Part shown: piece after piece, positions 1-7,919 of the stretch
How positions within the stretch are numbered: position 1 is the stretch's first letter
Layout of the letters: each line of letters opens with the position of its first letter
Virus record (IMG/VR): IMGVR_UViG_3300035698_014120
Location: 1 to 45,811 of that record
DNA length: 45,811 nt
Strand: one strand, 5' to 3'
Source: a virus
Program-made: the position numbers and the translations under genes
Notes under the pieces: generated by a model
Told to the model about the DNA's origin: nothing
Database searches by the model: none
What the model saw: only the letters and a program-made list of their open reading frames with translations

Positions 1-127
1 AAAACTGACATGAACGATACGATTACGATTAAGCGCGATGATCTTGAGGTTGTTATTACAGCAGCCTTGCAGATTGGAGAAGTCATTAGTGGAGATGCTC
101 GTAAGCGACTTGCGCCGGCTCTGATGA
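1..127. repeat. Terminal direct repeat marking a circular molecule (copy 1)
   Basis: Bases 1-127 are identical to 45685-45811. An exact 127-base overlap is what a de Bruijn assembler with k=127 leaves at the ends of a circular contig. I therefore read it as an assembly overlap, not a biological terminal repeat. The promoter of the first gene lies at the far end of the window (about 45632-45660). Confidence 0.93.
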
Positions 128-816
128 ATATGGCTGATGAGCGGGCCGTGAAGCCTGTTGCCTCTGTTGCTGATTTCACCTGGTATGGCGGTGGTGGCGG
201 TGGCGCCGGTGGCTCGAAGATGCAGGGCGTCGAGTTTGATGCTACGGATTTTGAGGCATGGACGTCTAAGCTGCTGCCGAGGCGCAAGCGATTTTCGCCT
301 GATAAGGACTTCGAAGTTGCCGTCGAGAAGGACGGGCGGATCTCAGTCTGGCGTAATGATATCGGCGCAAATTTCTTTAGTGATACTGAAGAGGCGACGA
401 AGTTTTTAGCTGCGGAGCTTGGTGCTGATCTCGGCAATGAAGTGTTCTTCTACGGCAGTCCAGAGCACCTGGATGCAGCATTTGGAATGTCAGACAATGT
501 CGAAACAGGAAGTGGTATTGAAGCCTCCTGCCCGAGTTTGCCGGCCGCAGATGGTGCCTCCCAAGTTGAAACCGATGCCGTCGAGAAGGAAGAGTGTAAA
601 TCCTTACTTGACGCACATGCTCGCCAACTTTGCGCCCGGATCGGTTTTCCTTACTGGCTCGCGACTGGAGACATGGTTGGCGTTTCTGATCGGTCCGCCC
701 GTCGGAGTATCGAGCTGGCGCGAGAGAGATTAAATGCGATGTTTGATGAAGCTGAGAATCAACTTAAACCTCTAAGTGAGCGAATTTCGCATGCTTCAAA
801 GTGGCGATGTCGGTGA
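10..816 (+). CDS. Hypothetical early protein, 268 aa, with Gly-rich linker
   Basis: I do not recognise this protein. The N-terminal 55 residues look helical. Residues about 60-68 are an almost pure glycine linker. A middle alpha/beta part (about 75-150) follows, then an acidic low-complexity stretch. The C-terminal part (about 205-250) is helical and contains DMVGVSDRSARRSIELA, which could be a helix-turn-helix-like segment, but this is weak. The start is ATG at 10. Across the circle junction it is preceded by a TTTTCA-17-TATATC promoter at 45632-45660. It is the first gene of a plus-strand early cluster and ends before a good terminator (845-875). Confidence 0.75.
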   Translation: MNDTITIKRDDLEVVITAALQIGEVISGDARKRLAPALMNMADERAVKPVASVADFTWYGGGGGGAGGSKMQGVEFDATDFEAWTSKLLPRRKRFSPDKDFEVAVEKDGRISVWRNDIGANFFSDTEEATKFLAAELGADLGNEVFFYGSPEHLDAAFGMSDNVETGSGIEASCPSLPAADGASQVETDAVEKEECKSLLDAHARQLCARIGFPYWLATGDMVGVSDRSARRSIELARERLNAMFDEAENQLKPLSERISHASKWRCR

Positions 817-844
817 GTTTATTTAACCTAACGTAGTTACGACG

Positions 845-875
845 AGCCCTGCCCTAACCGGTGGGGCTTCTTTTT
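845..875 (+). terminator. Rho-independent terminator after the 268-aa gene
   Basis: AGCCCTGCC and GGTGGGGCT pair over nine positions (two G-U) around a CTAACC loop, followed by a run of T. Confidence 0.8.
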
Positions 876-924
876 GTCTGCAATAAAATAAATAGAAGAA
901 ACCTGTGTTTTTTTCCGTTTTTAG

Positions 925-953
925 CTTTGGATGGGTAATATTGTCTCTATTTC
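925..953 (+). promoter_or_regulatory. Early-type promoter, CTTTGG-17-TATTTC
   Basis: CTTTGG (925-930), a 17-bp spacer ending TTGTCTC, then TATTTC (948-953), 41 bp before the start at 994. It belongs to the TTTTGR-17-TATWTY family found before several other genes here. Confidence 0.6.
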
Positions 954-993
954 TTTGTTGTAGCCAATCACCCTCATAAAGAAAGACAGAAAA

Positions 994-1365
994 ATGAAAA
1001 ATGCACTACTGAACGACATCGTTGTCATCGATTCATTCCAGCGCGGAGACATCACACTCGAGCAAGCGCACGAGCTTGAAAAGAGCAAAATCGCAACTTA
1101 CAAAATGGCGGTTGAGTTTGTCGATGAATTCCGTAGCATGCCATTCTACGCCGCCAAAGACTATATTAATGTTGAATACGAAACGCCGTGTGTTTCTTTC
1201 TCTGTGAGATTTGGTCTACCTCAGCTCATTCTTGCAGACGATTATGCTGAATGCTCATTCGACCCATTCCTCGACACTGACCGCGTTGTCGCGTCAGTCT
1301 TCTCTAAGATGCACGCTCGCCGTGTTCTTGACTGTGTGTATCAAAACGAGAAGGAGGCCGCATAA
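994..1365 (+). CDS. Hypothetical early protein, 123 aa
   Basis: Not recognised. It is a soluble, mixed alpha/beta protein whose N-terminal 45 residues are likely helical (DIVVIDSFQRGDITLEQAHE). It has no signal peptide, membrane segment or clear motif. It is the first gene of a three-gene operon: its TAA overlaps the ATG of the next gene by one base. It lies directly behind a recognisable promoter and was probably meant for early expression. Confidence 0.75.
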   Translation: MKNALLNDIVVIDSFQRGDITLEQAHELEKSKIATYKMAVEFVDEFRSMPFYAAKDYINVEYETPCVSFSVRFGLPQLILADDYAECSFDPFLDTDRVVASVFSKMHARRVLDCVYQNEKEAA

Positions 1366-1910
1366 TGCTGAACTTCCCAAAATACGGCCGCAATATTCAA
1401 CGGTATGCCGACGCATCGTTCAACTCAGCTTGGAAAGAGATGATAGGACTTAGCGTCAGAGATCTGCGCTCATATCACTCTGAAACCAATCCCGATGCGC
1501 CGATCGCTTTTGTGATCAAAAACACATTCGGCAAAAGTGGTCTGTCTGGTTCAGTTGCTACGCGGCTGAAATGCGATCAGGATGCACCCGAAACGGCTCT
1601 GAACCTATACCCGTTCTGGGAGGAGGAGTATCAGCGCACTGAATGGCACTCACACATCTATGCAGACTGCGCGATGAACTGGTTTTCGAGTAGATACATG
1701 ACGGCCGGTGCCGAACGTCCGTTTTACAATAAGACTGACGAGGAACTTGATCGTCTTGAAAATCTCAATGCAGATGACGCTGATGACTTCGTTCAAGTGA
1801 CGCAAGCAAGTGTTACGAATATGGCAGCACAGACTGAGAAACGGGAGCGGGCGAATGAAAGCAATCATGCGAGGCTGAACCGCATCGCTGCAACAACGAA
1901 AACCGGATGA
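1365..1910 (+). CDS. Hypothetical early protein, 181 aa
   Basis: Not recognised. The start ATG overlaps the stop of the preceding gene, showing translational coupling. The protein is soluble, with an aromatic-rich centre (about residues 85-120) and a charged helical C-terminus. Its last codons overlap the next start by four bases (ATGA). It has no nuclease, HTH or binding motif that I can name. Confidence 0.72.
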   Translation: MLNFPKYGRNIQRYADASFNSAWKEMIGLSVRDLRSYHSETNPDAPIAFVIKNTFGKSGLSGSVATRLKCDQDAPETALNLYPFWEEEYQRTEWHSHIYADCAMNWFSSRYMTAGAERPFYNKTDEELDRLENLNADDADDFVQVTQASVTNMAAQTEKRERANESNHARLNRIAATTKTG

Positions 1911-2218
1911 GCACTTTGTCAAATCATAGACTGCTTGCGCTCCGTGCAGCCTTCTTTGAGACGGAGCCTGACACGATCACACTGTTCAGCGGCTCCGTCT
2001 TGCTGACATACGGCGATGAGAAAGCACTGGTGCGCAGATCGGACTGGCAGGTCTATCAGCCGTTCGATCCGCGGGAAGCCGAGATCGTTCAGTCATACGG
2101 CGTCGCTGACCGCGCAAAGAAGGCCGTGCAGGCGCGAGAAGGTCTTTGGATGTGTCAGCACCCCGGGCCTGAGTTCAAGTGGGCTCAGGCGGCGTTCAGG
2201 CAGCGGCTCTCGCAGTGA
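1907..2218 (+). CDS. Hypothetical early protein, 103 aa
   Basis: Not recognised. It starts in an ATGA overlap with the 181-aa gene. It is a small soluble protein with a beta-rich centre (TLFSGSVLLTYGDEKALVRR). Its 3' end overlaps the 3' end of the convergent VRR-NUC gene by 23 bp, and a hairpin lies across both ends (2203-2225). Confidence 0.68.
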   Translation: MSTLSNHRLLALRAAFFETEPDTITLFSGSVLLTYGDEKALVRRSDWQVYQPFDPREAEIVQSYGVADRAKKAVQAREGLWMCQHPGPEFKWAQAAFRQRLSQ

Positions 2219-2594
2219 GAGCCGCCTCGATATGATTGATGGCGTCGTCTGGACTGCGTGCGACAATGTAGATGCCGTTCCGTGCCTCGATAGCGGCTTG
2301 AAACTTGATCTGGTCGGGGCGTTGCTTACCGGTTGCGGTTTTGACTTCGATGCCGACCCAGAGGCCGTCAAGCAGGCCAGAGATGTCAGGCTCGCCTTTT
2401 AGTCCGATCATCACCCGGCGCAGCTGTTTGAGCACTGTGAGTGGATTTTTGCCGGACATGACATCTTTGATAGCCCGTGCGATTTCAGCGGCCGGGATGT
2501 ATTGACCAACATCTCGCGTGATGAATAGCCCGCGCTTGTGATACTCTTTGCAAAGCCGAACATGAATCAGCTTTTGAATGTCGCGCTCTTTCAC
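2196..2594 (-). CDS. VRR-NUC domain nuclease, 132 aa
   Basis: This is a stand-alone VRR-NUC endonuclease of the PD-(D/E)XK superfamily, commonly found in phages next to an SF2 helicase. The signature is visible: GEPDISGLLDG (catalytic D), then WVGIEVKTATGKQRPDQIKFQ (E-x-K and the conserved Q), then GIYIVARS at the end of the fold. Its length is normal for stand-alone members. Its start overlaps the helicase stop by four bases, so the two are translated together. It probably acts on branched or junction DNA in phage replication or recombination; the exact substrate is inference. Confidence 0.9.
   Translation of the reverse strand: MKERDIQKLIHVRLCKEYHKRGLFITRDVGQYIPAAEIARAIKDVMSGKNPLTVLKQLRRVMIGLKGEPDISGLLDGLWVGIEVKTATGKQRPDQIKFQAAIEARNGIYIVARSPDDAINHIEAALTARAAA
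2203..2225. terminator. Hairpin across convergent gene ends
   Basis: GCGGCTCTC and GAGAGCCGC form a perfect 9-bp stem around GCAGT. It overlaps the stop codons of two convergent genes. There is no T tract on either side, so termination is plausible but unproven. Confidence 0.45.
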
Positions 2595-4096
2595 GACGCC
2601 AATCCCTCTATGAGTTTGAGAATATCGTCGCCCTTGCTGTCGATCTGGATGCCAGCCGCCCTTAGCTCTCCGGTCGCGAAGCGTTCTGCGACCTCGTCGC
2701 CTACGCGAACGGCGCGATCCAGGCGGGCTCTCATCTGATCGACGGCGGTCTTGAATGGGTCTTTGACGCGCTTTTGGCGAAGCATTGCGGTTCGCTGACG
2801 AATGCCCATGCCAAGATGCTTTCTCTGCTCAGCGCGGCGGGCTTTTTCTTCTTCGGCTTCTTGCTTTTTGCGATCACGATCTTGCTTTGCCATAAGACCC
2901 GCCTGGCGCCGCTTCTCTTCAATCTCAGCTGCCGATTGCTCTCTGATCTCGACAGCCTTTTTCAGACTGATCCGGAGATCCTGGCCGTTGTCAGAGCCGC
3001 ATTCTGGACAGATGCAGCCCACACCTTCCCACACGAAGAAGCAGTCTTCACAGCGGCGCACAGAGAGCCGATCGCCGTCTTCGGTCTTTGCATCATCTCC
3101 GATATCGCCGCCGTTCCGCCAGTCGCGCGCTTCGGTGAGCGTTCCGCAGCGCATCGTGTTTCCGACGTGATCGAAAACATATCCGGCGAGTTTTCCGTCA
3201 GCTGCACGCGCCGGGCGTCCGAGTATTTGAACCCAGAGATGAGGAGACGAGGTCGCACGCAGAACAATGATCGCGTGCAGTTCGGGTAGATCGAAACCGG
3301 CGCTGACACGATCGACCACGATAAGCGGCCCGCCGTCGGCAACCCACTTCAACTTTTCATCGTCATCTTTGTCGCCGCCGAGTAGGACTCGGGTTTCAAT
3401 GCCTGCCGCTTCGAACTCATCATGCACTGACCAGGCGTGCTTTTTGTTCTGGCAGAAGATCAGGGTCGGACGCCCAACACAGCCTTCGCGGTAGGACTTG
3501 ATCGCATCACCGCAAACATCTTTGGCCTCGATCTCTGCGATAACATCAGCGTCGACATAGTCGCCGTTACTCTTGCGTGCGCGGCGTAGATCGACACGAT
3601 TTGGGCAGAAGTATTTGAGCGGTGATAGAAAGCCTTGATCAGTCAGCCAGGCTGCGTCGTGACCTTCAACGTGAGCGGGAAGGACATCGAATGACTCAGG
3701 GCGCGGCGTGCCTGTGAAACCGATAACGATTGCATCCGGCGAACTCTCGATGACGCGCCCGTATTGCGCACCGGAGCCGCCCATATGAAATTCATCAATG
3801 AGCGTAATGGCGACATCACTCAGCAGATCGCGTCGGCTGTCTGCGGTCTGCACCGTCATCACTTCAATGAGTGGGTTGCCGTTAAATCGGGCGCGGAGTT
3901 GTTTGATAACTGCGGTGCGGTTGCACAGAATGCGAACACGCTTTCCTGTCTTTGCGTAGGCTTCTGCGATGATCTGAATGACGACGCTTTTGCCGTATCC
4001 ACAGGAGGCTTCGAAGAGGATGCGCTTTGCATCTTCGCGCATCACATCTCGAAGAACAGACAGATCTTTTGATTGATGTTTGCGCGGTGTAACCAT
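2591..4096 (-). CDS. SF2 DEAD/DEAH-type helicase, 501 aa
   Basis: ATP-dependent nucleic-acid helicase. Walker A is at residues 30-37 (ASCGYGKS), DEFH (motif II) at 101-104, FTGTP (motif III) at about 127-131 and QILGRPAR (motif VI) at 290-297. A zinc-finger-like cluster (C349, C352, C361, C363, C366) follows, then a highly charged coiled-coil region (about 375-430) and a helical tail. The protein looks intact. It is co-transcribed with the VRR-NUC gene and is preceded by a copy of the late-type element (4104-4131). Known phage helicase/VRR-NUC pairs suggest a role in lytic DNA replication or recombination. Confidence 0.92.
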   Translation of the reverse strand: MVTPRKHQSKDLSVLRDVMREDAKRILFEASCGYGKSVVIQIIAEAYAKTGKRVRILCNRTAVIKQLRARFNGNPLIEVMTVQTADSRRDLLSDVAITLIDEFHMGGSGAQYGRVIESSPDAIVIGFTGTPRPESFDVLPAHVEGHDAAWLTDQGFLSPLKYFCPNRVDLRRARKSNGDYVDADVIAEIEAKDVCGDAIKSYREGCVGRPTLIFCQNKKHAWSVHDEFEAAGIETRVLLGGDKDDDEKLKWVADGGPLIVVDRVSAGFDLPELHAIIVLRATSSPHLWVQILGRPARAADGKLAGYVFDHVGNTMRCGTLTEARDWRNGGDIGDDAKTEDGDRLSVRRCEDCFFVWEGVGCICPECGSDNGQDLRISLKKAVEIREQSAAEIEEKRRQAGLMAKQDRDRKKQEAEEEKARRAEQRKHLGMGIRQRTAMLRQKRVKDPFKTAVDQMRARLDRAVRVGDEVAERFATGELRAAGIQIDSKGDDILKLIEGLAS

Positions 4097-4103
4097 ACCT
4101 GAG

Positions 4104-4131
4104 ATATCAGTCCCCAGGTATGGTTTCGGGC
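4104..4131 (-). promoter_or_regulatory. Late-type element copy 1 (upstream of helicase)
   Basis: On the minus strand it reads GCCCGAAAC, seven variable bases, GGGGACTGATAT. It ends eight bases before the helicase start. CATACCTG...CAGGTATG also makes a dyad across it. It is one of six copies in the window, all in the same orientation. Confidence 0.7.
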
Positions 4132-4140
4132 TAATCCGCC

Positions 4141-4208
4141 GGTCGCTGTTCCGGCGGAAATCCGACCGTCGCTCTCTACGCTTGGTCGCTGTTCCGCCGG
4201 AAATTCGA
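4141..4208. repeat. Two 25-bp direct repeats with a TTCCGSCGGAA palindrome
   Basis: GGTCGCTGTTCCGGCGG at 4141 recurs at 4184 with two mismatches over 25 bp (4141-4165 and 4184-4208). Each copy contains the 11-bp palindrome TTCCG(G/C)CGGAA. A related 14-bp perfect palindrome lies beyond the other end of the relaxase gene at 6218-6231. These are possible protein-binding sites or boundaries of the mobilisation cassette; function unknown. Confidence 0.6.
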
Positions 4209-4225
4209 ACGCCCTGCGTAACTAT

Positions 4226-5725
4226 TTATTGGCGCTCTTGATCTTTGCCGGCGTCCTTACGAGCTGGCAAAATCTTCTCTGCGAACTCGAATGCTTTGAT
4301 CATTGCCGGATGCTTCAATAGTCCTGCATTGCGTGCAGCGTCGAAAAGTTTGTCGCGCAATTCGCCGAGTTGTCTTGCGAACCTTTGCAACCCGGCCTCT
4401 TTGACTTCGACTTCTTTTTCGCGACTTGCGACCATTGTCTCACGCTCTTTCAAGGCAGTCTCACGCACCTCTATTTGAGCCTGCATCGCCGCACGACCCT
4501 CGGCAGCTTTACGATCTTCTTCAGCCCTGCGACGTGCAGCAGCTTCATCGAGTTTGGCACGCTCAATAGCAGCGTCGGCAGCGGCTTTTGCAATCGCTGC
4601 ATCCGGCTTTCTGAGGATCTCTTCGAGAGTGCCGTAGTCGCCCTCCATCTCTTTCAAGAGTTGCTGTTTTGCGCGGCGGGTTGCATGCTCATTTCGCCTG
4701 GCTGGCTCGAGTGCGCCGATCAGTTCTAAGATGTCGAAGGCGATTTCGCGACGCTCATCATTCGGCTTGAGTGGTGATGCAGACCGACCCGCCTCGATGT
4801 CTTCGGCACGCCTTTTTAAGACCCACATTGCCTGCGCGTTCTTCGATCCTTCAGGCAGTCTCTCGGCCTTACCGATAAATCCTTCAAGGTCTGCTTCGTC
4901 GACAAGATCGTCCGCCATTTTGATCGCTTGACGACACTTTGCGGCGCGAGATTCACCGCGCACAATCTTCATATCGCGATACTCTGGACGATTGAAAAAC
5001 TCACCGATTGTGTCTTGTGCAACTTCGTATCCGGAGCGCGCCCGGCGGCCTTTCTGATCGAGCTCATTGCGAAAAAAACGATGCTCAGATGGCTTCCACA
5101 AATAGCGGCCCATCGGATGCCCCTTTGTCGTGGTTTCGCTCTGGTGGGCGATGATCGAATGGATGTGGTAGCCTTGCTCGTCGAGGTGTCCGAATGCCGC
5201 GACGAACGCATCGCCGTGCTCTTCTTTTTGCCACTTAACGACAGCCTCTTCGAACCGCTTTTCTTTAGCGGTATCGACGCGAAGCATGACGCCATCCGCG
5301 CTCAAATATTCGCGTGAGCGTTCGCTCGGGCAGTTGAGATCAGCAAGAAAATATTCGTGGTGAACAGTAAGAATAGACTGCCGCCAGGGCTGCGCTTTTC
5401 TGTCCCACGGTGCTTTCGGGCCGGCTGCTTTTACAGCACGCGCGCGGCCAGGATGTTTGCTGCGTCGGTGGCCCAAAGCCTGCGAGTCCATATTGTGTTT
5501 CGCCATATCATCGGTCTGCCGAAATAGATCCTCAAGTGCTGCGACAGAGCCGTGCGGCACTGTATTCAAATTAACGCGTGAGGCATCAACGTGGCGAAGT
5601 TTTTTGCGAACTTCGGGATTGAGGTGTTTGATGAGCGTGCGCAAATCTGAGGGGCCGCACCTTTCATATCGAAGCACAGCCGGAAAGTTTCCCAGTGCTC
5701 GTTGCTGCTGAATGTATTGTGACAT
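4226..5725 (-). CDS. MOBV-like (Mob/Pre) relaxase, 499 aa
   Basis: Plasmid mobilisation relaxase. Such enzymes nick oriT and carry the strand through a helper's conjugation pore. The metal-binding motif is clear at residues 180-189 (HLDEQGYHIH, matching the HxDExxxHxH of Mob/Pre proteins). The upstream stretch VRKKLRHVDASRVNLN resembles the family's N-terminal motif. Residues about 365-460 form a long Ala/Arg/Glu coiled coil. No coupling protein or T4SS gene is present, so the element would be mobilisable, not self-transmissible. The start ATG has AGGAGG seven bases upstream, but that SD lies in a hairpin (5732-5752). Family assignment to MOBV rather than MobA/MobL is likely but not certain. 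Confidence 0.82.
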   Translation of the reverse strand: MSQYIQQQRALGNFPAVLRYERCGPSDLRTLIKHLNPEVRKKLRHVDASRVNLNTVPHGSVAALEDLFRQTDDMAKHNMDSQALGHRRSKHPGRARAVKAAGPKAPWDRKAQPWRQSILTVHHEYFLADLNCPSERSREYLSADGVMLRVDTAKEKRFEEAVVKWQKEEHGDAFVAAFGHLDEQGYHIHSIIAHQSETTTKGHPMGRYLWKPSEHRFFRNELDQKGRRARSGYEVAQDTIGEFFNRPEYRDMKIVRGESRAAKCRQAIKMADDLVDEADLEGFIGKAERLPEGSKNAQAMWVLKRRAEDIEAGRSASPLKPNDERREIAFDILELIGALEPARRNEHATRRAKQQLLKEMEGDYGTLEEILRKPDAAIAKAAADAAIERAKLDEAAARRRAEEDRKAAEGRAAMQAQIEVRETALKERETMVASREKEVEVKEAGLQRFARQLGELRDKLFDAARNAGLLKHPAMIKAFEFAEKILPARKDAGKDQERQ

Positions 5726-5731
5726 ATTCGT

Positions 5732-5752
5732 CCTCCTTTATTGAAAAGGAGA
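5732..5752 (-). promoter_or_regulatory. SD-sequestering hairpin before the relaxase gene
   Basis: CTCCTTT (5733-5739) and AAAGGAG (5745-5751) form a perfect 7-bp stem with a 5-base loop, plus one G-U pair. In the mRNA the 3' arm is the Shine-Dalgarno of the relaxase gene. A similar hairpin precedes the sigma factor gene. Confidence 0.6.
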
Positions 5753-6348
5753 TGCTGCCTGGCTAATGTTTTCGCTCCTCTTGCTGACCTGTCTTTTTGG
5801 GCAATTTCGGGGGTTTCAAACTCACTACGAAAGTCCCGCTCAACTTCGTTGATCTTTTCTTTCGAGTTCGGAAGGGTTTGAGGCGTTGCCCCATCCCTTT
5901 CATCCCAAATCCCCACCGGGCGTCGTTGCCACTCCCCGGACCCCTGGCGTCTGCCGACAGCGTAAAGGGAGCCTTCGACCTCCCCTTACATCCCCATGAC
6001 AATGATCGCTCGCCGCTTTCCCTTGACCCTTTAGCATCTCCGATGGGGCTGTCTGCCGATCATTGGGTGGGCGCTGCCGAACCCCCTGAACCCGTCTCCG
6101 TCAGGAGGAATGGCGCGCGTGCTGCCCCTCCCCTGAACCCCTCCCAGACGACCTGCCGGTGGCCACCTGCGGTGCGCTTTGCTGATAGATATGAAATGCC
6201 ATGTGTCTCCGGCTAAAGTTCCGGCCGGAACAGGTCGCCATACAGAAAGAACCAATTAAAAACAGTGGCTTGAAAAATAGGTATCAAATCTCACTACGGA
6301 CCATCCTTCAAAGATTCACAGATCATTCCCAGACGCAACAAACTGGAG
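5753..6348. other. 600-bp non-coding leader, candidate oriT region
   Basis: I see no convincing gene here. The stretch upstream of the relaxase is GC-skewed, with repeated CCCTGAACCC-type tracts (about 6083-6145). It has an inverted repeat GTAAAGGGAG/CTCCCCTTAC (5962-5971/5980-5989, one mismatch, 8-base loop) and a perfect 14-bp palindrome GTTCCGGCCGGAAC (6218-6231). The position and hairpins suit an oriT, but I do not recognise a known nick sequence. Confidence 0.4.
6218..6231. repeat. Perfect 14-bp palindrome related to the 4141/4184 repeats
   Basis: GTTCCGGCCGGAAC. Read on the minus strand it is CTGTTCCGGCCGGAA, close to the CTGTTCCGGCGGAA core at 4147 and 4190. It and those repeats flank the relaxase gene. 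Confidence 0.55.
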
Positions 6349-6354
6349 ATGAAG

Positions 6355-6657
6355 GTGAAACCGAAAATCAAACTGATTGTCTATTCCGAAGGCGAGATCA
6401 CGCTCGAATTGAGCGCTGGCGACTATGACTACCGCATGCACTGCTGGCACGATGATGAGATGATTTTCGTCAGTGTTTATGACGGAGAATTTGCATCGCA
6501 AGGGTTCAGGTTTTGCACCGCTGCTTGTGACGATTGGGAGATGATGGGGGCAATACTTCGTGTCTTCCGTGATCATGCTTCTCCAGCGCAAATCTGCCCC
6601 TGCTGTGTCACGGCAATTTGCGGCGACATTGCAGTTGCTCAGCGTCGTATGGCGTGA
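6355..6657 (+). CDS. Hypothetical protein, 100 aa
   Basis: Not recognised. It is a small soluble beta-rich protein whose C-terminal half has several cysteines (CTAACDDW, ICPCCVTAIC), perhaps a metal site. The ATG at 6349 abuts GGAG and cannot use it. GTG at 6355 has the GGAG six bases upstream and is the better start. It is the first gene of the recombination region. Confidence 0.6.
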   Translation: MKPKIKLIVYSEGEITLELSAGDYDYRMHCWHDDEMIFVSVYDGEFASQGFRFCTAACDDWEMMGAILRVFRDHASPAQICPCCVTAICGDIAVAQRRMA

Positions 6658-6764
6658 TCGCGTTCAGCTTCGGGCCAGGCCCGACAACTATTTTCTCCAA
6701 GCATTTTGAATGCTCGGAGCCTTTCCCTAATTCCCTTGAAAGAAACAAAAAGGGAGGCGGGACA

Positions 6765-6926
6765 ATGACACTCCGCGACATTCTATTTCTCGCCGGCTCT
6801 GTGCCGAATGATGACTGGCTCAAGCTTTTAGACCGCTGGGTCCGATTCGCAAATGCAACAAGTGAAAAGGAGCTGGCTGAGGCTGAGCTAAAAGAAGTCA
6901 TTGAAGAGCTGGGGGTTGGACAATGA
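6765..6926 (+). CDS. Hypothetical small protein, 53 aa
   Basis: A short helical acidic protein (MTLRDILFLAG...ELGVGQ). The start ATG at 6765 has GGGAGGCGGG just upstream. The stop overlaps the start of the RecE-like exonuclease by four bases (ATGA), which supports a real, coupled gene. A weak TATTTT box lies at 6689-6694. Function unknown. Confidence 0.65.
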   Translation: MTLRDILFLAGSVPNDDWLKLLDRWVRFANATSEKELAEAELKEVIEELGVGQ

Positions 6927-7906
6927 CAGAGCATAAACTGGGGGTCTTCCCGGGTCTTACAAATGAGCAATATCACACTGGGCCGGGCGTCTCTAAGTCC
7001 AGCCTCGATGCGATCCGGAAGAGCCCGGCGCACTTCAAGCACAGCCGAACAGCTGAACGCAAAGGCCCCACGCCGGCGCAACGCATCGGCACGATGTTCC
7101 ACACAATCGTTCTCGAGCCTGAGACATTTTGGGACTGCTACGCCAAGCCATTCATCGCGCCCGATGGTGCTCTCTCCACGACGGCTGACATCATCGCACG
7201 ACTAAAAGAAGTCGATGAAACGCTCAAGACGACAGGCACGAAGCCAGCCCTAACGGAGCGTCTGCGCGAGGTCGATCCAACTGCCATTTTCCTTGATGAG
7301 GCGAAAGCCGCACACGCCGCCTCAGTCGGTGAAAAGGAAATCATCACATCCGAAGAACTCGCAAAAGTTGAAGCGATGCGCGACGCAGTCATGTCTCATC
7401 CGATTGCCGGAAAACTGTTCGCGCCGGGCTCAGGTGTGGCCGAGTTGAGCTGCTACTGGATTGATGGAGAGACTGGCACTCTTTGCCGCTGCCGGCCCGA
7501 TTGGTGGCGTCATGATGGTCTGATTGTGGATCTGAAATCCGCGCTCGATGCAAGCCCAGAAGGCTTTCCCAAAAGCGTCGCTGGATGGCGTTATTTCGTG
7601 CAAGACCCTTTCTACCAGGACGGCACCGCACAGGCGATTGAGCAAGGTGAAAACCCGCTCGGAATGAAGACGCCAACGGCATTCATCTTCGTCGCGTGTG
7701 AGCCGGTCGCACCCTACCCCGTAGGCGTCTACGTCGTCGATCAGGAGGGCCGCGAACTCGGCCGCATGAAGTATCGCGAAGATCTCGACACGCTCGCTGA
7801 GTGCATCGAGACCGATAACTGGCCGGCATACAGCGACAAAATCGAGAGCATTAGCCTACCCGGCTGGTTCTTGCGTCGCGAAGAATACGAAACCCAAGAG
7901 CAGTAA
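6923..7906 (+). CDS. RecE-like PD-(D/E)XK exonuclease, 327 aa
   Basis: Phage 5'-3' double-strand exonuclease of the RecE/exonuclease VIII type (PDDEXK-like). An N-terminal YHTGPGVSKSSLDAIRKSPAHF segment precedes GTMFH (H60). The nuclease core shows E174, RPDWW (D193) and DLK (D203-L-K205), then a conserved Q around 227. In phages such a nuclease resects ends for a single-strand annealing protein. The very next gene is a Sak4-like ATPase, so the two probably form the phage recombination pair. Length and motifs look intact. Confidence 0.9.
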   Translation: MTEHKLGVFPGLTNEQYHTGPGVSKSSLDAIRKSPAHFKHSRTAERKGPTPAQRIGTMFHTIVLEPETFWDCYAKPFIAPDGALSTTADIIARLKEVDETLKTTGTKPALTERLREVDPTAIFLDEAKAAHAASVGEKEIITSEELAKVEAMRDAVMSHPIAGKLFAPGSGVAELSCYWIDGETGTLCRCRPDWWRHDGLIVDLKSALDASPEGFPKSVAGWRYFVQDPFYQDGTAQAIEQGENPLGMKTPTAFIFVACEPVAPYPVGVYVVDQEGRELGRMKYREDLDTLAECIETDNWPAYSDKIESISLPGWFLRREEYETQEQ

Positions 7907-7919
7907 AAAAGGAAACAAA

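Noticed and set aside
1-127. Terminal repeats as phage DTR or prophage att sites
   Set aside because: Exactly 127 bp, identical, cutting a gene at its start; this is the size left by a k=127 assembly of a circle. A cos-type terminase also argues against DTR ends.
5797-6216. 139-aa frame in the relaxase leader
   Set aside because: Pro/Arg-rich composition, no SD, and frames are open on both strands because of GC skew; better explained as non-coding.
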